From Segetibacter sp. (GTDB lineage: Bacteria > Bacteroidota > Bacteroidia > Chitinophagales > Chitinophagaceae): a DNA stretch of 64,000 nucleotides. The stretch spans positions 124,001 through 188,000 of the forward strand of contig JAQBNO010000154.1 of the NCBI GenBank assembly GCA_028288485.1. Reading direction: 5' to 3'. A program made the position numbers and the translations under genes. Positions 37,340 through 46,043 of the stretch are shown piece by piece; within the stretch, counting starts at the first letter, position 1, and each line of letters opens with the position of its first letter. The notes beneath the pieces were generated by a model, which saw nothing but the letters and a program-made list of their open reading frames with translations, searched no databases and was not told the DNA's origin.

Positions 37340-40336
37340 TTAAAAGTTGAAGTTTGCACCAAACGAAAATGCTCTGGCCCTTGGATAACTTAAATAATCA
37401 ATACCAATTGGTGCAGCGCCCGAACCGTTTGTGTTAGAATTTACTTCGGGATCTTGTCCTGAATACTTTGTGATTACAAATAAATTTTGCCCTGTGAGAT
37501 ATAACCTGGCGTTACTTAACAATTTGAAGGAAGAAACATTTAAGGTGTACCCGATTGTCAGGTTATCCATCCTGAGAAACGTACCATCTTCAATCCAACG
37601 TGAAGAATATCTTTTAACTGCTGTTCTGTCTACTCCTGCAGCTATAGCACTGCGAAGTACATTTTTACCGGGCATATTACTTAAGTAAGAAAGATTAAGA
37701 GCAGTAAGATTTAAGATATCGTTACCAACAGAACCACGCATATTAACCTGTGCGTCAAACTTTTTGTAAGTGAATGAATTACTTACACCGTATATAAAAT
37801 CAGGTTGTGCATTTCCTATTATCGACCTTAAAGCAACCCCGTTCGCATCGGTTTCGAATTGCTCAAGACCGCCTTTGACGCCTAAAAAACTAAGCCCATA
37901 AAAAGTGCCTATAGGTTGGCCGGGAGTGATCAATTGAGCGTTTACACCAGAAAGCCCGGAACCTTGTACAGGAGCTGTTTCAATTTTATCGGTACTGAAG
38001 GTGCTATTTGAGAGACTAAGAACTTTATTCCTGTTTGCACTGAAATTGCCACTGAGTCTCCAGCTAAATTCACTTTTCTGAATAATTCTTGTACCCAGAG
38101 TTACTTCAAATCCCTTGTTTTGAACACTGCCCACATTGGCCAACTGCGTAGGTACAACAGAAGGTGAAGGAACCGCGAAGCTAAGTAGCAGGTCAGAAGT
38201 TTTCTTGTTATAATAATCAACATTACCGGTTACACGACCCTCAAAAAATTCAAAGTCCATACCGAAATCGACCTGTGATGTTTGCTCCCATTTAAGATTA
38301 GGATTTGCATACTGAGTAGGTAATACAACGGTTACCCTTGTACCTCCCACTGAGTATCCGGTAGTGCTTGCACCAAGAGTGGTCAACGACCTTAAGTTTC
38401 CAATTTCCTGGTTTCCTGTTACACCATAACTAACACGAAATTTTAAATCGCTCACAGGAGTATTTTTTGGAAAGAATTTTTCGTTTGAAATTCTCCAGGC
38501 TACCGATCCTGAAGGAAAAGTTCCCCATTTATTACCAGCTCCAAAACGACTTGATGCATCTCTTCTGATTGTTGCAGTAACAAGATACCTGTCGGAATAG
38601 GCGTAGTTAATACGACCATAATAAGATATGAGGGTATTGCTTTCTTTGTAAGTACTTAGCCCGTTTATTGTTCTTGCAGCCTGGAGGCTATTCCATTTAA
38701 ACTCGTCAGATATAAATCCTGAACCCGTAGCCCTGCTACCCTGGTCGATAAAATATTGAAATGAATAACCGGCAATTGCATTAAAATTGTGCATCCCATA
38801 TTCTTTCTGAAATCTTAAGGTAGTTTCCATTAATTTATTCCAGTCTCCTGTATTCAATACGTTTGCTTGTCCTCCCAAACCTCCACCGAGAGGACTGGCT
38901 TTTTTAATGTAAGAGTTCCGGCTTATATCCTGGTAAGAATAACCAAGATTTACATTGAAGCTTAAGGGCTCAAATATTTTGTAGGTTGTTGACAAGCTGC
39001 CAAGAAATCTTTTTGTAGTTGCTTCATCCAGTATGTGATCAGCATAAGAAACCGGGTTAACCGTGAACTGGCTAAACTGGTTGAACTGTCCGTTCCTGTT
39101 ATAAACCGGGAAAGTAGGATTAAATACATAGGCGTCATACAACATATTGGTTCCACTTTCACCACCGACAGTATTAGAAATAGGTGCTGTCTTTGCGTTT
39201 ATTTGTGATCCGGTAACTCTAAAATCGAAATCGAGTTTTCCTCCAAGCGTTTTATGCTTAATATTCATTCTTGCCGACCCTATATTTTGCTGCGAAGCAA
39301 TTACTACCCCTTGTTGTGTATTGTAACCAATAGATGCACGATACTGCGTATTTTCGCTACCACCGCTTAACGATAGATTATGGTCTTGTGAAAATGCAGA
39401 CCTTAAAATTTCATCCTGCCAATTTGTAGTGCCCAGTGAATCCCTGATAACAAGGTTCAGGTCTTTAGCAGCCTTCCTGTACTCATCGGGGTTCAACATT
39501 TCCAATTTTTTTGTTACAGAAGCAATACCAAAACGGGTGCTGTAACTGGTACGTATAGCCCCTGAAGTTCCGCCTTTTGTTGTAATAACAATTACACCAT
39601 TAGCTCCTCTCGATCCGTAAATAGCTGTGGCAGATGCGTCTTTAAGAACAGTGATGTTCTCAATGTCGTTTGGATTAATAGTGTTTAATGGGTTTACTGG
39701 TTCCTGGTCTAACATACCAACATCACCAGAGTTAAGATTTGGCTGCCTGGAGATCGAGGAAGTTGATATTGCAACTCCATCAATTACATATAAAGGTTCA
39801 TTTGATGCACTGATAGAAGTACCACCCCTGATTCTTATCGTATTGGAACCACCTGGTTTTCCACTGTTTTGCGCAATATTAACCCCGGCCATTTTGCCCT
39901 GGATTAGTTGCTGAGGACTTAATTGGGGGCCGGTATTGAAATCCTTTGCACTAATAGATGAAACAGAACCGGTAACATCTTTTTGACGCTGAGTTCCGTA
40001 TCCAATTACTACTACATCATTTAATTTTGTATTTGCTGAGTGCATTCTCACATCAATTGACGTTTGATTTTTTACAGCGACTTCATGATCAGTAAAACCA
40101 ACAGATGTAAATACCAGTACATCACTCGGTTTTGATACCGCTATTGAATATTCTCCGTTGTTGTCGGAACTCACACCGGTTGTTGTGCCTTTAACCTGTA
40201 CAGTTACGCCAGGAAGTGTAGTGCCGTCATCCCTTGTAATTTTACCCTTTACATTAATTTTTTGTGCAATAGCAATATTTGCACAAAGAATCGAAATGAT
40301 AAAGAGCATTGAAAATGGTAAAATTTTACTTTTCAT
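37340..40336 (-). CDS. SusC/RagA-family TonB-linked outer-membrane transporter 1
   Basis: The ATG at 40336 (MKSKILPFSMLFIISILCAN, a signal peptide) is preferred to 40369, giving 998 residues. A carboxypeptidase-like domain (KGKITRDDGTTLPGVTVQVK) is followed by a plug (VVVIGYGTQRQKDVTGSV, LKDASATAIYGSRGANGVIV) and a barrel ending in FSFGANFNF. It imports oligosaccharides with SusD1. It has a long leader shared with the second susC. Confidence 0.95.
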   Translation of the reverse strand: MKSKILPFSMLFIISILCANIAIAQKINVKGKITRDDGTTLPGVTVQVKGTTTGVSSDNNGEYSIAVSKPSDVLVFTSVGFTDHEVAVKNQTSIDVRMHSANTKLNDVVVIGYGTQRQKDVTGSVSSISAKDFNTGPQLSPQQLIQGKMAGVNIAQNSGKPGGSNTIRIRGGTSISASNEPLYVIDGVAISTSSISRQPNLNSGDVGMLDQEPVNPLNTINPNDIENITVLKDASATAIYGSRGANGVIVITTKGGTSGAIRTSYSTRFGIASVTKKLEMLNPDEYRKAAKDLNLVIRDSLGTTNWQDEILRSAFSQDHNLSLSGGSENTQYRASIGYNTQQGVVIASQQNIGSARMNIKHKTLGGKLDFDFRVTGSQINAKTAPISNTVGGESGTNMLYDAYVFNPTFPVYNRNGQFNQFSQFTVNPVSYADHILDEATTKRFLGSLSTTYKIFEPLSFNVNLGYSYQDISRNSYIKKASPLGGGLGGQANVLNTGDWNKLMETTLRFQKEYGMHNFNAIAGYSFQYFIDQGSRATGSGFISDEFKWNSLQAARTINGLSTYKESNTLISYYGRINYAYSDRYLVTATIRRDASSRFGAGNKWGTFPSGSVAWRISNEKFFPKNTPVSDLKFRVSYGVTGNQEIGNLRSLTTLGASTTGYSVGGTRVTVVLPTQYANPNLKWEQTSQVDFGMDFEFFEGRVTGNVDYYNKKTSDLLLSFAVPSPSVVPTQLANVGSVQNKGFEVTLGTRIIQKSEFSWRLSGNFSANRNKVLSLSNSTFSTDKIETAPVQGSGLSGVNAQLITPGQPIGTFYGLSFLGVKGGLEQFETDANGVALRSIIGNAQPDFIYGVSNSFTYKKFDAQVNMRGSVGNDILNLTALNLSYLSNMPGKNVLRSAIAAGVDRTAVKRYSSRWIEDGTFLRMDNLTIGYTLNVSSFKLLSNARLYLTGQNLFVITKYSGQDPEVNSNTNGSGAAPIGIDYLSYPRARAFSFGANFNF

Positions 40337-40415
40337 ATTGCTGTAGGTTTTTTGTTTAATTGTTGCCAATGGAAGATTTTAATGATTGGCTCAACATTTC
40401 GTGCAGGATTATATT

Positions 40416-40439
40416 GAGCAGACTTAAAAAAGTCTGCTC
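40416..40439. repeat. 10-bp hairpin in susC1 leader
   Basis: GAGCAGACTT, AAAA, AAGTCTGCTC. It lies 80 nt upstream of the susC1 start inside the predicted leader. With no U tract after it on minus, an RNA-structure role is more likely than termination. Confidence 0.5.
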
Positions 40440-40913
40440 CAGGTAGCTTTTCAATTGCTAAAAGAATACTTGGTTACGCAGTTACAACTATCATTGCTGG
40501 TAGTAGTGTTAGTTGTAAAATCGGGGAAAATAAGAAAGTGTATAAAGAGAGTTATGGCAATGCGCCTTTGTAAAATGAATTATTCATACAATCGTTTTTA
40601 AGATAATAATAGGCAGAATAGCAGCAGGGAGGAGAAACAGATATAAATTTAATTATACTATTTAAAAAAGAAGGTCAATAAATCATGTAATGCGACGCTT
40701 ATTTGCATCTTTTGTTCGTGAAATGTAACCTTTTTGAGGCAATCCAAAACCAATTACAATCCCATTAATAGAGGAGACTTTTTTCATACAAGCATTTTTT
40801 TAAGGCAATCGTTTAAATCATTCGTTACTTACTTTAACTCATCGTTATTCGATGAATTAATTCTAAGCAAACTTTTTTTCAGGCGGGACTAAAGATGCCA
40901 TCTTTTTATTTAG

Positions 40914-40947
40914 CAAATTAAATTTAATCAATTTTTATTTACGCAAA
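40914..40947 (-). promoter_or_regulatory. susC1 promoter, conserved with susC2
   Basis: Minus-strand TTTG (40944-40947), 22-nt spacer, TTAATTTG (40914-40921). A flanking 28-bp block (40932-40959, containing ACGCAAACGATGCCGG) is repeated at 49587-49614 before susC2 with the same spacing. It implies a leader of about 570 nt. Confidence 0.55.
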
Positions 40948-41064
40948 CGATGCCGGAAAGGTAAATAAGGCATAAGTAGGTGGAAATGAGGATACTATTT
41001 AACAACTGTTAACAGTTGAATTAAGAGATAAAGTGATTGATGTTGTCTTTTATTGGGCAAGAAA

Positions 41065-41125
41065 TTTTTTTGGAGGTCATCCTTGTAAGCCAGGATTGAA
41101 CATCGTTGCGACGCTCCGTTCAACG
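41065..41125 (+). repeat. Dispersed 60-nt intergenic repeat, TGCGACGCT subtype, copy 12
   Basis: T-rich start with TGGAGG, then AACATCGTTGCGACGCTCCG and TTCAACG. GCGACGC core. Confidence 0.7.
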
Positions 41126-41186
41126 TTTTTGTCAATTTTGTAGCTTTTGTTTATAGCATTTTTAACCACAGATCTTATTGCTAATT

Positions 41187-44100
41187 CTAATTTTTTGCCT
41201 GTAGCAACAGCATCCAGTTCAACCGGGAAGGTTTCTTTATCGTCGCCCCTTTTTTCATGGCTTGCACATCTTCGAACGGAATAACTTTTTCAGCAAGCGG
41301 ATCGAACCACACACCGGTATAATTTGAACCGGAAAAATCTTTTGACAGTGTTATAGTTGAACCTGAAAGAGAGTAAATAAGCAACGAAGTATTCTTATCG
41401 TCAATAAGGCACCAGTTCTGGTTGTTATCTTCTACTATACCATCCTTAGGCTTCATGTTCATTAATATAGCGGCCAGGTATTTTTTTACGAAAGAGCTAA
41501 AAGTTGTGCGTCCTGCCCAACCGTCTTTTTGATTGCCCATAACTACCTGGGCACCACCTGCCATTAAAGATGGAATGGGGCTAACGTCATTATACACAGA
41601 TACAACAGCTTTATCCGGAAACCTGTCAGTGTATTCACGTACCTGGCGGTACATTTGTTCCTGTTGAGTAGAAAATGGAACACCGCTTTGAAGAATAAAC
41701 GACTCTCCAACCATTTCCCGGAACGACCTGTTTGTGCCTCCCGGCGGCGCCCATACATCGTCACCAATTGAAAATGTGCCTGCTGGCCGGTATTGCCAAT
41801 AGCGCGTATCAATTACATCCACCTGTTTTGCCAGTTCCCGATCAGCCAAAATTGAATCTGTTATGTCTTTACTGGTATTCAAAACCAGTCTAACGTTTCG
41901 GTTACGCTGTTTTTCCCAATCGCTTACTGTTCTCATAAAAAAGCGCTGGAATTCGAGCGGTCCCGAAAACTCGCCGCCAAGATTAAAAATGACGTTATTG
42001 GCAGAACCAAGTTCATCTAATACGTGAAAAATATACGCTCTATGCAGTTTCACCAGTGCAGGGTTATTTGCATCGTAAAACTGGTTTCCACCATGAAACC
42101 TGGCCCACGGCTCCACAGGAGGCGGTTCAGGAAGGCCGGTCTCATTGATGTTGTTAGCAGGCCTGAACGGATGATCGACCCAGTGGGTTAAATACTCCAA
42201 AAGATTGTGTGTATCGTATATACTGTTATATAGAATTAACCCGTTCTCGTCGCATAACCCCGCAAACTCCTTGAAGCGTTTAAAATACCAGGGATTGAAA
42301 GTTGTCAGATCAAAAAGGCTTAACCCGTCCCAGGCTTTTCCTTTGCCCGTACGCAACCAGGGCATTTCAAGAAAAGGGGCCCAAACCATTCCATCTTTCC
42401 TTTGTAACGTAGAGTGGTCATCCCGCCGGCGGTCGTACCAGAGCCCTGTAATAGCCTGGTAAAAAGAAGTTCCCTGGCTTGCCATATTTCGTGCAAGTGC
42501 AGGCAAGTCTTCAGTAAGCCCTGCTCCCACCCTTCCCGGAACCCACCGCGTAATACAGATACCTGAGTTTAATTCACCACCAGGAAAAGGTTGACCTCTC
42601 CAAAACTGGTCTCCTGTTGTACCACCCCATACAACTTTATCCCCCATAACAAACCGGCCATTTACAATCGAAAATGTAGGTGCCTGTTGTTTTGCAGCAG
42701 GATGATCTGCCGGAATCTCCCTGGCTGTAAATTCCCGGGGATTGGAGGATGTTTTTTTGTGCCCATCCGCTACCTGTTGAGCTGCATTTTGTGTATTACC
42801 CAAACGTTCGTTAAGCTGCTTTTCATACAGAGAATTTTTTGAATTGACAACAAGATTTGGATATGCTTGTGGTCCCAGCGCTTCAATGTCCTTTGCTGTA
42901 CAGTTCCAGATGACCGAATTGGCTGCGGTCCATCCACCGCCCTGGGATCTGTCAAAATCGAAGGTGAGGCGAAGACCGGCGCCTTCAATGTTTACATTCT
43001 CATAAAGAATTCCTGAAGCCCAACTTTCAAATGAACCGCTTGCACCAAAAGCACGTGTTGCTTTACAATTAAGAAAAACATTTGGACCTCCGGCACAAAA
43101 ACCGGCTGCAAAATCATTAACACCAGAGTCAGCCCTACAATTATTTACCAAGACCTGTTGCCCCTCCACAAGGAAACTATGCCGGCGATAGCCGCCAATT
43201 TCGGAAACAGGTTGTTCACTTGCACAATTTTGAACAGTAACGCGCCTCGCTCGCGGTCCTACACGGATTGCAGAACTTACAAAATGACGGGCAACAACGT
43301 TACTAATCCAGGTATCTTCTGAATAGTTTAGCTGTATTCCTATCCAGGAGTGCTCTTCATCAGACCTGTTATCATTTTCAAATTCACTTTCTATTGTTAT
43401 TCCTTCCAGGACTGTATTACGAATTAACTCATTACCGGTTACTTTCCTTACAGTTCCTCCGCCGTATAATTGTTCGAGCGCTGTTGTTATTGGTGCATCC
43501 AGGGTTATTTCCTTTTTTACAGCATTTACAGCAGTAATTAGGCGGTCCCATCTCAGGTCCCTCGACGCGGCTGGCCAAATCATTCCTCTCCTATCCGAAA
43601 ACATCCCGTCATCTTTATTCATTCCAATATCGGAAATCCAGCTTGCAGAACCTGGACGGGTAATTACAACGCGGTCTCCAATTTTCAAATCTTTTAAATT
43701 ATCTACAGTAAGTGTAAGGCTTCCGGCAGGGACAAGTGTGTTTGTAACTTGCACAGCATTGCGGGGGGAAACAGAATCTACAGTGCCAATTTCTATTAAA
43801 GTTCGACGCTCCGTTCCGGAAGCTACAATAACTGTTTTGCGGTTGTCAGCAGCTCCATTTATTGCTACCCCGCTTTTATCAATAATCAACTTTCCTGAAA
43901 CTTTATAACTGCCTTCCCGCAATTGCAAAGCTCCACGGAAACCATCTTTTTGTACAGGAAGCTTTCCAATATAATCAATAGCTGATTGTAAAAGTTTTGT
44001 GTCGTCGCCACCAGTAGGGCGAACAAACAAGATTACCGGAACTGTAGGCGGTGCAATACCTCCACCTTTATAACCTGCATAAGAGAAGTCAATTTTAACA

Positions 44101-44222
44101 ACCGGCGAACTTACGCGGTGTTGGGCAGAAGCTATAGATAGCTGTAAAATTAAAGACGGTAAAATTAAAAATATTCGTAGCGTATTTACTTTTCTCCCCC
44201 TGGAAATTATCCATGTATGCAT
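41187..44222 (-). CDS. Secreted beta-helix (pectate lyase-like) plus DUF6298-like protein
   Basis: 1011 residues. The signal peptide ends near IASAQ (34). Residues ~60-470 look like a right-handed beta-helix of the pectate-lyase superfamily (LQLREGSYKVSGKLIIDKSG, NTVLEGITIESEF, WISNVVARHFVSSAIRVG, NVFLNCKATRAFG). Residues ~510-1011 are a separate domain resembling DUF6298 (FSIVNGRFVMGDKVVWGGTT, FHGGNQFYDANNP, VIFNLGGEFSGPLEFQRFFM), probably a TIM-barrel hydrolase with candidate Glu in GGEFSG. Two catalytic folds on one chain suit complex pectin side chains. It is isolated from susD2 by a terminator. Confidence 0.6.
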   Translation of the reverse strand: MHTWIISRGRKVNTLRIFLILPSLILQLSIASAQHRVSSPVVKIDFSYAGYKGGGIAPPTVPVILFVRPTGGDDTKLLQSAIDYIGKLPVQKDGFRGALQLREGSYKVSGKLIIDKSGVAINGAADNRKTVIVASGTERRTLIEIGTVDSVSPRNAVQVTNTLVPAGSLTLTVDNLKDLKIGDRVVITRPGSASWISDIGMNKDDGMFSDRRGMIWPAASRDLRWDRLITAVNAVKKEITLDAPITTALEQLYGGGTVRKVTGNELIRNTVLEGITIESEFENDNRSDEEHSWIGIQLNYSEDTWISNVVARHFVSSAIRVGPRARRVTVQNCASEQPVSEIGGYRRHSFLVEGQQVLVNNCRADSGVNDFAAGFCAGGPNVFLNCKATRAFGASGSFESWASGILYENVNIEGAGLRLTFDFDRSQGGGWTAANSVIWNCTAKDIEALGPQAYPNLVVNSKNSLYEKQLNERLGNTQNAAQQVADGHKKTSSNPREFTAREIPADHPAAKQQAPTFSIVNGRFVMGDKVVWGGTTGDQFWRGQPFPGGELNSGICITRWVPGRVGAGLTEDLPALARNMASQGTSFYQAITGLWYDRRRDDHSTLQRKDGMVWAPFLEMPWLRTGKGKAWDGLSLFDLTTFNPWYFKRFKEFAGLCDENGLILYNSIYDTHNLLEYLTHWVDHPFRPANNINETGLPEPPPVEPWARFHGGNQFYDANNPALVKLHRAYIFHVLDELGSANNVIFNLGGEFSGPLEFQRFFMRTVSDWEKQRNRNVRLVLNTSKDITDSILADRELAKQVDVIDTRYWQYRPAGTFSIGDDVWAPPGGTNRSFREMVGESFILQSGVPFSTQQEQMYRQVREYTDRFPDKAVVSVYNDVSPIPSLMAGGAQVVMGNQKDGWAGRTTFSSFVKKYLAAILMNMKPKDGIVEDNNQNWCLIDDKNTSLLIYSLSGSTITLSKDFSGSNYTGVWFDPLAEKVIPFEDVQAMKKGATIKKPSRLNWMLLLQAKN

Positions 44223-44335
44223 GAGTAGAATTTTATTGAGAACCTTCTTTTCGGTAAGAGATTCAAATACTTGATCAAACCTTAGATGCTAAGCTTCAGA
44301 ATTGCAAACGACTTTTCGATGAAAAAAGATAAAAA

Positions 44336-44392
44336 GTACAAGAGTGCGACGCAACGAAAGCTTCATAGTAAGAATTCGGTATGGCCCAAAAA
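44336..44392 (-). repeat. Dispersed 60-nt intergenic repeat, TGCGTCGCA/TTGTAC subtype, copy 13
   Basis: GTACAAGAGTGCGACGCAAC, CATAGTAAGAATTCGGT and ATGGCCCAAAAA. Near full-length match to copy 10. Confidence 0.8.
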
Positions 44393-44442
44393 CAACAGAC
44401 TTAATGAGAACAGATTAAAGAAGATTACTTCGCCAAAAGAAA

Positions 44443-44474
44443 ATTGTCGGCTAATAAATGTATTAGCCGACAAT
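44443..44474 (-). terminator. Terminator of susCD unit 2
   Basis: Perfect 14-bp stem ATTGTCGGCTAATA / TATTAGCCGACAAT, loop of 4, followed on minus by TTTCTTTT. It lies 26 nt past the susD2 stop. Confidence 0.85.
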
Positions 44475-44499
44475 CTACTTTAAGGTGTTTGAACAACGC

Positions 44500-46014
44500 T
44501 TAATAGTTCGGATTTTGAACAAGGTTAGGATTAGCATTGATTTGTGCAGCCGGAATTGGATAAATGGCTCTCCATGGCTCAGTTACCGTAGTTTTAAATT
44601 TCCAGGTACCGGTAAAATATGTACCAAAACGAATCATATCTCTTCTGCGGTGGCCTTCCCAAATAAATTCTCTTGCTCTTTCGTCTTCAATATTTTTCAA
44701 CGTAAGGCTGGTTAATGCAGATGCGTTACTGCGGGCTCTTACATCGTTTACCAGGCCAAGTGCTTCGGCTACTTTTCCGGTTCTGAATTGAGCTTCGGCT
44801 TTTATTAATAGTATATCTGAATACCTCATTAATACCAGGTCATTATCGCCGTTAAACCCCGCCCATTTAGCTCCTACCGGCGTATATTTTAATACATGGT
44901 ATCCTTCGTTGTCTTCAGCTCCAACCAGGTCCTTTACAGGAACCAAAATAAGTTGCTGGCCGTTAGGATAACGCAAGGGGGTACCGTCTAAATAAGTTTG
45001 GGGTCCATACTCTATTAAACTTTTGCGATTGTCACGGTCTTCATACCTGTCCAATGCTTCCTGGCCTGTACTATAGCCATTAGCAGGAATAAAAGGCAAG
45101 TTATATTTCTTCTGGTCTAACGAATGTTGTGCATATAATATAAACTGGTTTCCGCCTGCATTTTTAGTTGCATCGACTGAGAAGGATGAGATAAGTTCGG
45201 TAGATTTATCTTCGTTTGTTGATCTGAAATTATCTACAACATCCTTTTCGAGCTTATAAGCGCCTGTGCTTATTACTTTATCAGCCATCTCAATGGCCTT
45301 ATCCCAATATGCCGTTCCGGTATACACCTGGCCATTTAAATAAACGGTAGCTAAAGCCGCATAAACAGCCTCTTTTGTAAACCTTGGATAGTAAGCGGTC
45401 TTCTGTACAGTTTTTACCGAAGGCAGATCATCAGCAGCCTTTAACATTTGTGATGTTACAAAATCAAATACTTCTTTGCGTGAATTGGTCTTAGGCAAAT
45501 TAGCAGGTTCAATCCTGGCTGTAGTCACTAAGGGAACGTTGCCCCATAGATCCATTGCGTAAAAATAGCCATAAGCTCTCAACGCCCTTGTCTCTGCTAT
45601 CAGTCCCTTTAAATTAGCTGCATTCGGTGATTTTTCCAGGCTTTCCAATACGGCGTTAGCCGTACCTATTTCCTGGAAAATGTTAACCCAGGCCTGGGCC
45701 GCCCTTCCATTATCAGGCTTTGCCTTATGCTGTATAATGTCTATTTGATTTTGATCGAACCAGCCGCCGCTGGCTCTTCCGGGAACAACAAATTCATCTG
45801 TTCCGAATTCGGATATTCTCCACGGATCGCCTATATGAACTACTTGCGACAATAATGAATACACTCCGACAACAGAAGATAATCCTTCCTTTTCTGTTCG
45901 GTAAAAATTATCGGGTGACAGACTGCCGAATGTCTGTTCATCCAACTTGGTGCATGCTGCTAACATTGTTGATGCAAGAACCAGCAGCTTTATTTTTGAT
46001 ATATACTTATTCAT
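44500..46014 (-). CDS. SusD/RagB-family outer-membrane lipoprotein 2
   Basis: 504 residues with lipobox MLAAC (Cys 21). It is paralogous to SusD1: LSPDNFYRTEKEGLSSVVGV, DLWGNVPLVTTARIEPANLP, DERAREFIWEGHRRRDMIRF and IYPIPAAQI. It lies 29 nt downstream of susC2 and is closed by a strong terminator, so the pair is an independent transcription unit. Confidence 0.95.
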   Translation of the reverse strand: MNKYISKIKLLVLASTMLAACTKLDEQTFGSLSPDNFYRTEKEGLSSVVGVYSLLSQVVHIGDPWRISEFGTDEFVVPGRASGGWFDQNQIDIIQHKAKPDNGRAAQAWVNIFQEIGTANAVLESLEKSPNAANLKGLIAETRALRAYGYFYAMDLWGNVPLVTTARIEPANLPKTNSRKEVFDFVTSQMLKAADDLPSVKTVQKTAYYPRFTKEAVYAALATVYLNGQVYTGTAYWDKAIEMADKVISTGAYKLEKDVVDNFRSTNEDKSTELISSFSVDATKNAGGNQFILYAQHSLDQKKYNLPFIPANGYSTGQEALDRYEDRDNRKSLIEYGPQTYLDGTPLRYPNGQQLILVPVKDLVGAEDNEGYHVLKYTPVGAKWAGFNGDNDLVLMRYSDILLIKAEAQFRTGKVAEALGLVNDVRARSNASALTSLTLKNIEDERAREFIWEGHRRRDMIRFGTYFTGTWKFKTTVTEPWRAIYPIPAAQINANPNLVQNPNY

Positions 46015-46043
46015 TTTATTAAGATTTTCAATTTTACCGGTAA

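Larger units (their letters stand above)
40337..41186 (-). other. susC1 leader and promoter region
   Basis: 850 bp, no gene. It holds the promoter (40914-40947), an inferred ~570-nt leader with blocks matching the susC2 leader (near 40545-40620 and 40800-40825), a hairpin, and a dispersed repeat at 41065-41125. Confidence 0.6.
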
